IMG/VR virus record: IMGVR_UViG_3300006033_000027
Span: 1 to 64,000 of that record
DNA length: 64,000 bases
Origin: a virus
Strand: one strand, 5' to 3'
Shown: positions 7,805 through 16,000 of the stretch, piece after piece
How the letters are laid out: each line of letters opens with the position of its first letter
Numbering within the stretch: position 1 is the stretch's first letter
The notes under the pieces: generated by a model
Told to the model about the DNA's origin: nothing
Databases searched by the model: none
The model's input: only the letters and a program-made list of their open reading frames with translations
Position numbers and translations under genes: made by a program

Positions 7805-8542
7805 ATGACTCTCAGAGTCACCGCGCGCACGCTGAGCGCCGAAAAGCACGGATACGACTTGCCCACGGAAGAAACTCTGTTGAGCATGGCGCATGATGCT
7901 CTAGAACGACCTAGTGATTCCGGCTGGCACGATTCCGAATTGTGGGAAACTCATACTCTCATGTTCAGCACGCCCGATTGGAGTCTCACGGATGATTACC
8001 CAATCGACCAAGCCAACTACCGCGACGCGCTGGAGATCCTTAGCACGGCATACCCACGTTCGGCAGAGTCGGCAACATTCGGCCACTGGACTTACTCACG
8101 TTTCGAGTGTGTCAGGGTGCGAGTCTGCTACACGTCGGGAGAGATCACCCCGGCGTTCGCTCTCGCATGCGCGCTTATCGAATCCATGCGAGACTACCCG
8201 CTACTCTCCGACGAAACTCATTCCGAATTGTTGCGAGAGATCTCGGATAGCAATTTCGAATGGTCATGGAATGAAGCCGTAAACGATCCGGCCTATTACC
8301 GCAAGGATCTCTCAGAGATCGAACTAGAGCGTATCGCGGATCTCTCCGACGAAGACACGGCACGCGCTCAATCCGAATTCTGGGAACGGGTCTCCAGCGG
8401 CACCATAGAGCCCGGCTACGGAGACAACGGCGCCGAAACATTCGACCCTGCCGAGATCATCCCAATCATTCTTCTAGTCTCCGACCCGGAACGCCCATAC
8501 TACACGCGCCGGGAACTGGAGGACACGCCCCATATCTTCTAG
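7805..8542 (+). CDS. Hypothetical acidic protein, 245 aa
   Basis: ATG at 7805 preceded by AATGGAG. The protein is strongly acidic (DDYPIDQANYRD, DLSDEDTARAQ) with no recognised motif. It ends just before a terminator hairpin. Codon use is like the neighbouring plus-strand genes. A DNA-mimic or inhibitor role is conceivable from the charge but nothing shows it. Confidence 0.75.
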   Translation: MTLRVTARTLSAEKHGYDLPTEETLLSMAHDALERPSDSGWHDSELWETHTLMFSTPDWSLTDDYPIDQANYRDALEILSTAYPRSAESATFGHWTYSRFECVRVRVCYTSGEITPAFALACALIESMRDYPLLSDETHSELLREISDSNFEWSWNEAVNDPAYYRKDLSEIELERIADLSDEDTARAQSEFWERVSSGTIEPGYGDNGAETFDPAEIIPIILLVSDPERPYYTRRELEDTPHIF

Positions 8543-8556
8543 CCCTGCCCGATCTC

Positions 8557-8583
8557 GCCCCGCTATGCGCCCCGTAGCGGGGC
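8557..8583. terminator. Terminator between convergent genes
   Basis: GCCCCGCTA/TAGCGGGGC 9-bp stem with a 9-nt loop, followed by GTTTCGG on the plus strand. It lies between the plus-strand 7805 gene and the convergent minus-strand 8649 gene. Confidence 0.7.
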
Positions 8584-8648
8584 GTTTCGGCGTGCGCCGG
8601 TACCCAAGTACCCACGCGGGACAAAAACCCCTCAGAACGGCACCTAGC

Positions 8649-9209
8649 CTATTCTCTCGGCGCGTGAGTCTGACAGTATCCCAAATACTCTGTCGGGCTA
8701 CTCCAGTACGTCACCGGGCTATCGCCGCACTCCATACACGCCGCGTTTCGTTTCAGCCACTCCAGCACCAGCGCCCGATGTTCCCGTGTCAGATAGTCCA
8801 CGGCCCGCTCATAACTCCGAAACGATATCGCCGTCTCAGATTGGCGGCGCTTGCGGGGGAGCACGAGATCCGCCCACCTACCGTCATATCGGAATTCGTC
8901 ATAGTGCGGCCTACAGAGCCCACGGACCAAATTTATATCGACCGGGCACCAGGGCACCCGACATTCCGGCTTGCCATCCTCAGAGACCGCGTTATCCCAA
9001 ACGGCCTTTTGAGATCTCTCGACTATCGAATCCAGTTTCGAGTAATCCGTTTCACTCACTCGCCCATTCCGCCGTCTAACCTTACTCGGCCAAATGATGT
9101 TTCGATACTCGCCCGTTCTCCGATTCCGCTGGAAGTGTGTTCCGCAGAGCCCACGGGAATGTTGCTCATTCCGACACTCAGGCACGATGCACTTAGCTAT
9201 CTCACTCAT
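8649..9209 (-). CDS. Triple zinc-finger protein related to HNH-associated fingers
   Basis: 186 aa with three Cys/Cys/Cys-His units: KCIVPEC ... GLCGTH near residues 7-25, ECRVPWC ... GLCRPH in the middle and CMECG ... YCQTH near the end. The same C-x4-C ... C-x2-H module is found at the N-termini of the HNH genes at 15978 and 32528, but no HNH core is visible here. It may be a DNA-binding relative or a nuclease that has lost its core. It is alone on the minus strand inside a plus-strand block and has its own -10 (TGC-TAGACT) ending 7 nt before the ATG. Confidence 0.75.
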   Translation of the reverse strand: MSEIAKCIVPECRNEQHSRGLCGTHFQRNRRTGEYRNIIWPSKVRRRNGRVSETDYSKLDSIVERSQKAVWDNAVSEDGKPECRVPWCPVDINLVRGLCRPHYDEFRYDGRWADLVLPRKRRQSETAISFRSYERAVDYLTREHRALVLEWLKRNAACMECGDSPVTYWSSPTEYLGYCQTHAPRE

Positions 9210-9216
9210 GCCCGGC

Positions 9217-9225
9217 AGTCTAGCA
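9217..9225 (-). promoter_or_regulatory. Extended -10, leaderless start of 8649 gene
   Basis: TGC-TAGACT on the minus strand ends 7 nt before the ATG at 9209; no Shine-Dalgarno is present. Confidence 0.5.
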
Positions 9226-9642
9226 CGCTAAACGGAATCCAAACGGATTCCAACAACTTTTTTACATTCTGGACGGCCCGAATCTGTCACAACTGGATGG
9301 TTTATACCGTAAGTGGGAGAAACGAACGGGGGGGTCTCCCCCTGTCTCTCAGAAGCCCAAATTATGGGTTTGTACCAGTATTCTCTAGGGAAACAAGGAT
9401 ACTACAACAATTATACATACACACTAATTATATAGACCTATAAAGAGACCCCCCTCTAAATTCCTCCCAAACCCCGGTATAATCCCCCGCTCGGACACGT
9501 TTTCGCAAAGTAATTCTGAGAATTCCCTGAATTTAGTAAGGGCACCCTAAGAAATCCCACCTCCCAAAATCCATGCGTTCGTCACGACTTCCGGGAGTGA
9601 CAACCACGGAAATCTCTCTCCGAAATTCTTTTGCAAAATCGC
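9226..9642. other. AT-rich non-coding region
   Basis: No open frame here looks real. It contains an inverted repeat GGAATCC/GGATTCC at about 9232-9251, a GGGGG-TCT-CCCCC hairpin near 9330, a matching inverted stretch AGAGACCCCCC near 9440, and a run of AT-rich sequence around 9400-9440. It could be a control region or a replication origin; the sequence alone does not decide. Confidence 0.4.
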
Positions 9643-9672
9643 TTGACATGATCGCAACAGTGTGTGTAATGT
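9643..9672 (+). promoter_or_regulatory. Sigma70-type promoter
   Basis: TTGACA, an 18-nt spacer and TAATGT. It heads the long series of small plus-strand genes starting at 9751. Confidence 0.65.
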
Positions 9673-9750
9673 AGTAATCACAAGCAAGACCACCTAGCGA
9701 AATCCCCCGCTGGGAACCGTGACTGAAAAGTCTGACGGAAGGAGAAATCC

Positions 9751-10071
9751 GTGAGTGTGAGATCCGAGGCTGAAATCGTATTCGAAGACCACTTCTCTGC
9801 CATCCTGGACGAAGACGGAAACGTCATCCCCGGCCACGAGGACATCCCGCAATACTGGCAGGACGACCTTCACGAACTGGCCGATTCTCTCGTGCCGGTC
9901 TACACGAGCGATCTCCTGGACGAGTGGGCCGCGGAAGGCTACCCCGAACTGGAAGACGAAGGGCTGATCGAAGGCACCAAAGACGTGGTGCGGATCGTCA
10001 TGGTGGTCATGTACGAACAGTACACGAACGCTCTGTACGAAATCGCCCGGGAGCGTGGTCTGGATGACTAG
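9751..10071 (+). CDS. Hypothetical acidic protein, 106 aa
   Basis: GTG start at 9751 with AAGGAG 7 nt upstream. Very acidic throughout (FEDHFSAILDEDGN, LDEWAAEGYPELEDEG). No domain recognised. First gene after the 9643 promoter; its stop overlaps the next start. Confidence 0.7.
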   Translation: MSVRSEAEIVFEDHFSAILDEDGNVIPGHEDIPQYWQDDLHELADSLVPVYTSDLLDEWAAEGYPELEDEGLIEGTKDVVRIVMVVMYEQYTNALYEIARERGLDD

Positions 10072-10350
10072 GACCATTGCGCTGGATGGCCTGAACCGCC
10101 TGGTGGTGGAGCAGGACGAGGACTCCGAGAATCCGCTGGAGTGGCACGACGGCATGGAACTGGTCCTGCTGGACGACTACCGGCGTTGGGCATTCGGAGA
10201 GCGCCCGGACACGGAGAGTTGGGCGGCTGCGGCGCTGGAGCACTGGTACGCCCAAGCACCCGTCAATACCCGAATCGAGGCGCGGCCCTGTATCGAGCGC
10301 GTGCAGAGCGCGGCGAGATCAACGGCTACTGGATCGACCCGAGGGGCTAG
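10064..10350 (+). CDS. Hypothetical protein, apparent frameshift near its end
   Basis: Reading from the ATG at 10064 gives a convincing acidic protein (TIALDGLNRLVVEQDEDSE) up to about 10270. Beyond that the frame turns Arg/Ser/Ala-rich and runs on through the next gene to 10495. One frame over (a -1 shift), codons with normal phage usage continue (AERGEINGYWIDPRG) and stop at 10350, 2 nt before the next ATG. This suggests one gene with a -1 shift between about 10270 and 10310, natural, mutational or a sequencing error. Confidence 0.5.
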
Positions 10351-10352
10351 GC

Positions 10353-10511
10353 ATGTTCCTTATCAAGTACGGCCCGGAAACCCTGAACTGGCACGAGGAC
10401 CGCGACGAGGCATTCGCCTTGCGGGACTACGAGATCCAGCAGGGAGCCCCGAGCACAATCTACGTCTACGACACCGAGAGCGGTTGTCGAATTGAGAGGG
10501 GGACACGATGA
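10353..10511 (+). CDS. Hypothetical protein, 52 aa
   Basis: Starts MFLIKYGPETLNWHED and ends overlapping the next start by 4 nt (ATGA). Length and codon use are consistent with the other tiny operon genes. Function unknown. Confidence 0.6.
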   Translation: MFLIKYGPETLNWHEDRDEAFALRDYEIQQGAPSTIYVYDTESGCRIERGTR

Positions 10512-10741
10512 ACACTGACGGACTCGTGAGAGTGCAGATCCGGGAAGACGGCGCGGATCTCGATTGGGTGATCCGAATGGGCTTGTCGGGAGGCTGGGAG
10601 AGTGCTACTGTCCACTATGACAGCACGGCCCGGGTTTCGGGAGTGACGTTCTACGACAGCACCGGAGTCGAGGGATACTTCCCGGTCGGCACGACGATCA
10701 AGGGCAATTTCACGCCCGAACTGGACCCACGCGGTAAATAA
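10508..10741 (+). CDS. Hypothetical protein, 77 aa
   Basis: GAGGGGG before the ATG. Beta-rich pattern (VRVQIREDGADLDWVIRMG). No domain recognised. Confidence 0.6.
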   Translation: MNTDGLVRVQIREDGADLDWVIRMGLSGGWESATVHYDSTARVSGVTFYDSTGVEGYFPVGTTIKGNFTPELDPRGK

Positions 10742-10784
10742 TCGACAGGCTGCAATAGCCTACGAACGAAGGAGGATCACAGAA

Positions 10785-11138
10785 ATGGCGACGGAGAACA
10801 AGACGAGCAAGAAGTCCAATGGACACGTCTCGGATGCTCAGCGGGAGGCGACCAAAAAGCGCAACGACGAGCGCCGGGCGGCAGTCCACGCCGAGAACCT
10901 GGACCGGCACGCTAACAACGTGAGTTACATGCAGGAGCATGGCCTGACGGCGCCGCCCGTGTCCCGATACGTGCGGAAGAAGGACGGATCTCTGCTGACC
11001 ACCGAGGACAAGAAGCGCGACCCCATCGTGCGGACCAGTCCCAAGCGGGCGAGCAAGGTGGTCCGCAAGCACAAGCGGGCCGAGGCACGCCGGTCGGTGC
11101 TGGCTCAGATCGAGCAGGTGTCGAATGCCGAAGCCTGA
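10785..11138 (+). CDS. Highly basic protein, 117 aa
   Basis: GAAGGAGG 8 nt before the ATG is one of the strongest ribosome sites here. Lys/Arg-rich, probably extended helices (KKRNDERRAAVHAENLDRH). It could bind nucleic acid; no motif proves it. Its stop lies inside the next gene. Confidence 0.7.
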   Translation: MATENKTSKKSNGHVSDAQREATKKRNDERRAAVHAENLDRHANNVSYMQEHGLTAPPVSRYVRKKDGSLLTTEDKKRDPIVRTSPKRASKVVRKHKRAEARRSVLAQIEQVSNAEA

Positions 11139-11307
11139 TATCTCCACGTACACGCGGGTCGTGCTGCCGAAGGCCGGACCCACCGATCCCGAGCAGGTCA
11201 GTGTGAAGGTCACTTCGCCGTCCTACCTGCGGAAACTCAGTCATCGGGCTCAGGCTAAGAATGAGGCTCTGTATCAGGGCGTCATGGACAATCGAGGCAA
11301 CTGGTGA
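11125..11307 (+). CDS. Hypothetical protein, 60 aa
   Basis: ATG at 11125 within the end of the previous gene; stop overlaps the following GTG (GTGA). Begins MPKPDISTYTRVVLPK. No domain recognised. Confidence 0.6.
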   Translation: MPKPDISTYTRVVLPKAGPTDPEQVSVKVTSPSYLRKLSHRAQAKNEALYQGVMDNRGNW

Positions 11308-11444
11308 GCGCGTCCTGGGATCGTGTCAGGGATTCTCTCAGTGAGGATGATGTTCAAGAGGCGTTGGCGCTGTATGACATGCTGGTCGAGGATGGCTACA
11401 GTCACAGCCAAGCCCTTGAGGAGGTGGAGCTGGCATGGCTGTAA
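11304..11444 (+). CDS. Hypothetical acidic helical protein, 46 aa
   Basis: GTG start overlapping the previous stop by 4 nt. Sequence such as LSEDDVQEALALYDMLVEDG indicates one or two amphipathic acidic helices. Overlaps the next gene by 10 nt. Confidence 0.55.
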   Translation: MSASWDRVRDSLSEDDVQEALALYDMLVEDGYSHSQALEEVELAWL

Positions 11445-11731
11445 CTTTGGGAGACGTGAAGCGCCGCCTAGCCCAAGCTTCCGCGCACGGCACCCGTCAG
11501 AAGATGTTCGTGAACGAACTACTGGCCGGTCCAGTGGAGGTCATCGAGACGCCCAACATCTACGCCCGCGGTGGTTTGGTCGTGGTGCGAGGTGAGTCCC
11601 GGCTCAGCACGAAAAATTGGCTGTCGCTGAAACGGAGGTTGGCTGAGAACGGTTTCGTGATCGGTTCTCAGCGCGTGGCCCCGCAGAAGCGACTCTGGAC
11701 CATGATCTTCCGGGAGGAAATCAATGGCTGA
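11435..11731 (+). CDS. Hypothetical protein, 98 aa
   Basis: GAGGTGGAG upstream of the ATG. Basic C-terminal half (LKRRLAENGFVIGSQRVAPQK) reminiscent of a small winged or alpha/beta fold, but no family recognised. Confidence 0.6.
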   Translation: MAVTLGDVKRRLAQASAHGTRQKMFVNELLAGPVEVIETPNIYARGGLVVVRGESRLSTKNWLSLKRRLAENGFVIGSQRVAPQKRLWTMIFREEING

Positions 11732-11963
11732 GATCGTCTGTCGGGGGACGTGTGCGACATGCCGACAGATGGCTGTGCAGGTACAGACAGAGGACGGAAC
11801 AGTGAAGACGACCTATCATGTCGCCTCTAAGTTCGTCAAGGGCTGTGCTGCCTCTCGGCAGATCCCGGACACTGAATTCAGGAGCTTCGAGATCTCTGCC
11901 ACCCAATTCGTTCCCGATGGCTGGCACCCCGGTCACCCAGCAGGTCAGAGAAGGGAGATTTGA
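11724..11963 (+). CDS. Small Cys-containing protein, 79 aa
   Basis: CRGTCATC near the N-terminus and one later Cys could form a metal site. Overlaps both neighbours. Function unknown. Confidence 0.55.
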   Translation: MAEIVCRGTCATCRQMAVQVQTEDGTVKTTYHVASKFVKGCAASRQIPDTEFRSFEISATQFVPDGWHPGHPAGQRREI

Positions 11964-12067
11964 TGGACACGACACCGCTTCCGATCCTGATTGGCCTGGC
12001 TGCCGTCCTATGGGCGACGTGGTTCCTGGTCAACTGGTACGACAAGGGCGGGCCGAGGTCATCGTGA
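11963..12067 (+). CDS. Single-pass membrane peptide, 34 aa
   Basis: Starts MDTTPLPILIGLAAVLWA and contains one hydrophobic segment of about 20 residues followed by a short positive tail. The start overlaps the previous stop (TGATG) and the stop overlaps the next GTG. Confidence 0.5.
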   Translation: MDTTPLPILIGLAAVLWATWFLVNWYDKGGPRSS

Positions 12068-12267
12068 CTCGTCGCAAGGTCGAGGCGGCTCTTGGTCCGT
12101 GGCCGCAAGCGGGTGAGATTCCACGAGGAAAGGGGAAATATACAATCTTGCGAGACGGGCAACAATACGCTACGATGAGCTACGAACTCTCAGCCGTGGT
12201 CTACCTCGGCATGGTGAAAGACAAATTCCCGGAGTACACCTGGGACCTACAGAAGGAGGAAGAATGA
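12064..12267 (+). CDS. Hypothetical protein, 67 aa
   Basis: GTG start coupled to the previous stop. Begins MTRRKVEAALGPWPQ; no domain recognised. The AGGAGG at its end serves the next gene. Confidence 0.55.
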   Translation: MTRRKVEAALGPWPQAGEIPRGKGKYTILRDGQQYATMSYELSAVVYLGMVKDKFPEYTWDLQKEEE

Positions 12268-12521
12268 CTGAGCCCAAGCTGTTGAGGTTCTACAATGACC
12301 CCACGGGTCTGCGCTACCGGGTGGTCGAGTACCATTCGGATGGCGAGATGGAATACCGATCCGCGGTCTTTGCGGACTTGCAGACTGCGGATGACCTGGC
12401 CTCTCGGTGGGCTTCCGGAACCAACGACCCGGTGAGGGTCTGGGATCTCGGTGAGGATGTCGAAAACTCCAAGCCGGTGCCCGATCTGTCGGAGCCGATG
12501 CCGTCCGGGAGGGTCGAATGA
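12264..12521 (+). CDS. Hypothetical protein, 85 aa
   Basis: AAGGAGGAAG before the ATG. Alpha/beta pattern (LLRFYNDPTGLRYRVVEYH). Overlaps neighbours by 4 nt on each side. Confidence 0.65.
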   Translation: MTEPKLLRFYNDPTGLRYRVVEYHSDGEMEYRSAVFADLQTADDLASRWASGTNDPVRVWDLGEDVENSKPVPDLSEPMPSGRVE

Positions 12522-12895
12522 AGCCCGATGCCGTGCGGACGATCCGCAACAACAAGACCGGCCTGGAACTGACCCTGAGCGAGTTCGTGATGCAGGTGCT
12601 AGAGCACAACGACGAGGTGATCTTCGAGGGAGTCCTGGATGGCGACAATCAGGTTCGCACCTTCCGCGGTTGGGCCTGGGAACTTCTCCCGCTCCCGTGG
12701 GAGGCACCGACTCTGCCCGGCACTGTGATCGTGTTCCACAACCACAGTCGTCACTTCGCCGGGATCGTTCAGACGGACGGAGAGATCCTGACGCTGAATC
12801 AATCCGGTACGGTCGTCCACCACACCATCGAAGACTTCACCCAGGCGGTTCACTCCCAGGAATGGATCATCGTGGAAACTTACGGGGCTGTCTGA
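12518..12895 (+). CDS. Hypothetical protein, 125 aa
   Basis: Coupled by 4-nt overlap. Strands predominate (TVIVFHNHSRHFAGIVQ). No motif recognised. Confidence 0.65.
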   Translation: MKPDAVRTIRNNKTGLELTLSEFVMQVLEHNDEVIFEGVLDGDNQVRTFRGWAWELLPLPWEAPTLPGTVIVFHNHSRHFAGIVQTDGEILTLNQSGTVVHHTIEDFTQAVHSQEWIIVETYGAV

Positions 12896-13167
12896 TGCCG
12901 ACACAAGAAAAAATTCGGGTGGATGGTTTCACGCTGTATACCGAGATCTACCCCGAGTGGTTGGAACTCGGTGTCCGTTTGGCTGAAGGTTCCAACACCG
13001 ATCAAGCAGAGTTTCTTATTGGATTCTCGGATCGTCTGAACGGATTCGAGGGTATCGCTTCCGATGCTCAACTCGGTATGATTGCTCAAATTATCCAGGG
13101 AGCACCCGCCCGGGATACGGTTGTCAAAGTGTTGCGGGAACTCGTGGATTGGATCGAGAATGGCTAG
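12895..13167 (+). CDS. Hypothetical protein, 90 aa
   Basis: The ATG at 12895 overlaps the previous stop by one base. Begins MPTQEKIRVDGFTLYTEI, mostly helical. A much longer reading in this frame from 12451 is the shadow of the upstream gene. Somewhat more AT-rich than its neighbours. Confidence 0.6.
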   Translation: MPTQEKIRVDGFTLYTEIYPEWLELGVRLAEGSNTDQAEFLIGFSDRLNGFEGIASDAQLGMIAQIIQGAPARDTVVKVLRELVDWIENG

Positions 13168-13444
13168 GCCAGCATTCACCCCCACTCCTGAGCAGACCAA
13201 ACTTCTGGAAGCGGTGTGGGTTGCTCACGAGATCCTGGAACTCAACCGCAAGAAACTATGGGCCGATGCCGAGGCAAAGCGGAGGTTCGAGGACTCAGAC
13301 GAGTCCCTGGTTCGGCGCAAGCACGCCCTGAATCGCCTGCTGCGGGAGGCTCAGGCTTCTGGCATCCCCGTCACGACGATCTCGAAGGACGGGCTCGGTC
13401 TGGCGGGCACCAACAAATACTACGAACTGACGAAGGAGGACTGA
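13160..13444 (+). CDS. Hypothetical helical protein, 94 aa
   Basis: Starts MARPAFTPTPEQTKLLEAV. Long charged helices (LELNRKKLWADAEAKRRFED) suggest a coiled coil. Overlaps both neighbours. Confidence 0.6.
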   Translation: MARPAFTPTPEQTKLLEAVWVAHEILELNRKKLWADAEAKRRFEDSDESLVRRKHALNRLLREAQASGIPVTTISKDGLGLAGTNKYYELTKED

Positions 13445-13656
13445 TGAAACGATTTATAGGTGATTTCGTGGATTGGATACTGGGCAGCGGGGTGGGATGG
13501 TTCCTGCTGGTCATTGTGTTCGTTTTGGTTCACTTCGGGTTCCTTATCGGGATCATTATGCTAAGCGGTATCGTCTCGCCCTGGTTCCTGTTCCTGCTAC
13601 CGGTCTTGTTGTTCGAGATTCTGTTGGTATGTTTCGTCGTGAGCGAGAGGCTCTGA
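13444..13656 (+). CDS. Membrane protein, 70 aa, two TM segments
   Basis: Two strongly hydrophobic segments (about residues 17-41 and 45-66) with a short N-terminal cytoplasmic part. AAGGAGG precedes the ATG. Function unknown; small phage membrane proteins often affect the envelope or superinfection, but nothing here shows it. Confidence 0.65.
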   Translation: MKRFIGDFVDWILGSGVGWFLLVIVFVLVHFGFLIGIIMLSGIVSPWFLFLLPVLLFEILLVCFVVSERL

Positions 13657-13657
13657 C

Positions 13658-13879
13658 ATGGAACTGACGACAACTGCTGTGAGTGAAGCGGTCGAGGCGG
13701 TGGCAAAGGTTCTGCTGAAGTTGGACTGGGACGATATTGGTCTGGCTCCTGTGGCGATCTCTGACCGAGGTACGGAGATCTATCGCAACCCCAATGACCT
13801 GAGCCACGAGTTCTATCTGACCGTGCGAGATCAGAACAACAACTTCATCGACATGGCAATCAAGGTGGAACCACTGTGA
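13658..13879 (+). CDS. Hypothetical protein, 73 aa
   Basis: Begins MELTTTAVSEAVEAVAKVLL, with helices then beta strands. No domain recognised; coupled to the next gene. Confidence 0.55.
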   Translation: MELTTTAVSEAVEAVAKVLLKLDWDDIGLAPVAISDRGTEIYRNPNDLSHEFYLTVRDQNNNFIDMAIKVEPL

Positions 13880-14247
13880 CTGACCGCATCCGTGAAGAAG
13901 CCGAACGCCAGTTCCCAGACTCTGTTGTGACCAGCCACGGATTCACCCGGACCGTATCCCAGAAAGACGAGCGTTTCGCCTTCAACGCCTGCGGCGACTT
14001 CCTCCTCTCTCTCCTGGACTCAGACGATGCCCGCGAGGTAGTGGCGAAGGCACTCCACACGCGCAACATCTTCGAGTACGACGAGTGCGATCACGGAACC
14101 TTCAGAGGCGGAGCGATGGATGGCGAGCCGTACAAGATGTGCGAACGCGCTGCGCCTAATGTCCTGGCTGCTGTCCGGGCCTACCTGAAAGGCAACGAGC
14201 CGGAGGCTCGGAAGTCCACGACCGAAGGGAGTGAGGGGGAGTCGTGA
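13876..14247 (+). CDS. Hypothetical protein, 123 aa
   Basis: GTG start overlapping the previous stop by 4 nt. Contains scattered Cys and His (YDECDHGTFRGGAMDG) but no clear zinc motif. Unknown. Confidence 0.6.
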   Translation: MTDRIREEAERQFPDSVVTSHGFTRTVSQKDERFAFNACGDFLLSLLDSDDAREVVAKALHTRNIFEYDECDHGTFRGGAMDGEPYKMCERAAPNVLAAVRAYLKGNEPEARKSTTEGSEGES

Positions 14248-14483
14248 GCGCACTCATGGAGATGGAAATGCCCGAGATCCCGCGGTGCCGATGCGGGTAC
14301 CCCATGCAGGAGATCAACAGCACGGGGGTGTGGTTCTGCCCGAGGCATGACCGGCTGACGGACGAGGAGCTACAGCCGGGTGGAAAGCGGAAGGTGGGTC
14401 ACTACGACACCGCTTTCGAGAGAGCCTGGAAGTCATTCCTGGACGAGCAGTTCCCGGAGCAGAAGGGCAAGAAGCTCAAGTAA
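14244..14483 (+). CDS. Zinc-ribbon protein, 79 aa
   Basis: A CRCGYPM ... WFCPRH segment supplies three Cys and a His for one zinc ion. The C-terminal part is basic (EQKGKKLK). It directly precedes and overlaps the helicase gene, so it may help the helicase; that is inferred from position only. Confidence 0.6.
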   Translation: MSALMEMEMPEIPRCRCGYPMQEINSTGVWFCPRHDRLTDEELQPGGKRKVGHYDTAFERAWKSFLDEQFPEQKGKKLK

Positions 14484-16000
14484 TGCCTGAACTGTTCGAC
14501 TGGCAAGCCGCCGATGTCGAGGCACTGGTACGCGGTGACGGCATCGGGGTGAACACCTCGCACACGGGCGCCGGGAAATCTGCGGTAGCCCTGTCGAGTG
14601 CGAAGGAACTCGGCGCCGACAGCGTGCTGGTGGTGAGCCCGAAGAACACCGCGGACTCCTGGCGGGAGAGCGTCGAAATGTGGTGGCCCGAGCAGGACTA
14701 CCGGGTGATCGACGCGAGTAAGGCAGGCAATCGAGCGTACCTGGATCTCGCCCTGGGAACCCCGGGTGTCTATCAGATCGGTATTGAGCGGTTCCGTAAT
14801 CAGTCGTGGTCGAGCATCTTCCCGGACATCAGCATTGCGGACGAGGTTCACCGGCTGGCCTCACTCACTTCCGATGTCGGGCGCAAGGCGCTGCACTCGC
14901 TGTCCAGTGGATCTAAGCAGGCTCTCTCCGCAACCATTGTGCGGAACAAGATCGAGAACATCTACGGCCCCGCCAAGTGGGAGTACCCCACGATGGGGCC
15001 GTGGCAGCCTACGGAAGAATACTTCGACACGCATCCGGGAGTGAACCCCGATGCGTGGAGCAAGATCACGCCCAAGAAGAAGATCAAGGATCTCGACGCT
15101 CGGTACAAGTGGCAGTTCTTGGAGCTTCACTACAACGTCAAGAAGGACTTCTTCGCTGGCTGGACTGTCGAATCCGAGATGATTCCTGGTTGGGTGATCT
15201 CTCGGTTCCCGGTTCACATTGAGCACCGCAAGCGGGAGAACTGCTGCGAGTACCATCCAGAGGGTTTCGCTACCTGGCCCGAGCCCCAGGAACACCGCAT
15301 CGAGATCCCGATGACGCCGACACAGCGGAAGATCTACCGCCAACTGGACGAGCAGGATCTTGCCTGGATGGGGGAGAATGCCCTGGCGCCGAAGATCCCG
15401 TTGGAGTCTCGGATCAGGAAACTTCAGATCGCTCTCGGTGAGGGTGAATTGGTCACTGATGGGGAAGGCAAGCAGAAGATCGTCTTCCTGCCGGAAGGCA
15501 AGAGCCCGAAGGCCGACTGGATTCAGGATGCTCTCACTGAGGGAGATCTGTTCGGGGAAAATGTGGTCGTGTTTACGCACTCGAAGGGCTGGAGCAATGC
15601 CCTGGCCCAGCGGTTGAACAAGGCGGGTATCCCTTCCCTGGCGTGGAACTCCGACACCGACCCGGACGACAAGACCGCGGCCCGGGTTCAGTGGGTTGAG
15701 GGTGGGCTTCAGGTGATCGTTGGTGTGATCTCGGCGATAGGTACAGGAACAGATTGGATGCAGAGAAACTGCTATAATATGGTCTGGGCTTCCAGAAGTG
15801 ACGATAGCACTGACAACCTTCAGGCTTCTGGTAGACTGGATCGAATTGGACAACAACGCGGTGTGATGGAATGGATACTCCAGAGCGAAGACACGATGGA
15901 AGCCGGTGTTGAATCCAAGCAGATGGTCAAGCAGATGCAGATCAACGAGTCCACGCGGAAACGAGCAGAAGCGAGCGGTGTTGACTTGCAAGATTTCTGA
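14483..16000 (+). CDS. SF2 DEAD/SNF2-type helicase
   Basis: 505 aa. Motif I SHTGAGKS at residues 26-33, motif II DEVH at 120-123 and a C-terminal motif VI GRLDRIGQ are all present, giving two RecA-like domains. ATP-dependent remodelling of DNA is expected, for replication or recombination. From about 15735 to 15900 the codon choice changes to AT-rich synonyms (including an internal TATAAT), and an HNH gene starts inside its last codons. This looks like a tract transferred together with the HNH gene. Confidence 0.85.
   Translation: MPELFDWQAADVEALVRGDGIGVNTSHTGAGKSAVALSSAKELGADSVLVVSPKNTADSWRESVEMWWPEQDYRVIDASKAGNRAYLDLALGTPGVYQIGIERFRNQSWSSIFPDISIADEVHRLASLTSDVGRKALHSLSSGSKQALSATIVRNKIENIYGPAKWEYPTMGPWQPTEEYFDTHPGVNPDAWSKITPKKKIKDLDARYKWQFLELHYNVKKDFFAGWTVESEMIPGWVISRFPVHIEHRKRENCCEYHPEGFATWPEPQEHRIEIPMTPTQRKIYRQLDEQDLAWMGENALAPKIPLESRIRKLQIALGEGELVTDGEGKQKIVFLPEGKSPKADWIQDALTEGDLFGENVVVFTHSKGWSNALAQRLNKAGIPSLAWNSDTDPDDKTAARVQWVEGGLQVIVGVISAIGTGTDWMQRNCYNMVWASRSDDSTDNLQASGRLDRIGQQRGVMEWILQSEDTMEAGVESKQMVKQMQINESTRKRAEASGVDLQDF

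Noticed and set aside
12451-12894. Long frame ahead of the 12895 gene
   Set aside because: It overlaps two coupled genes in another frame, is Arg/Ser-rich and has no start signal; only the part from 12895 has normal composition.
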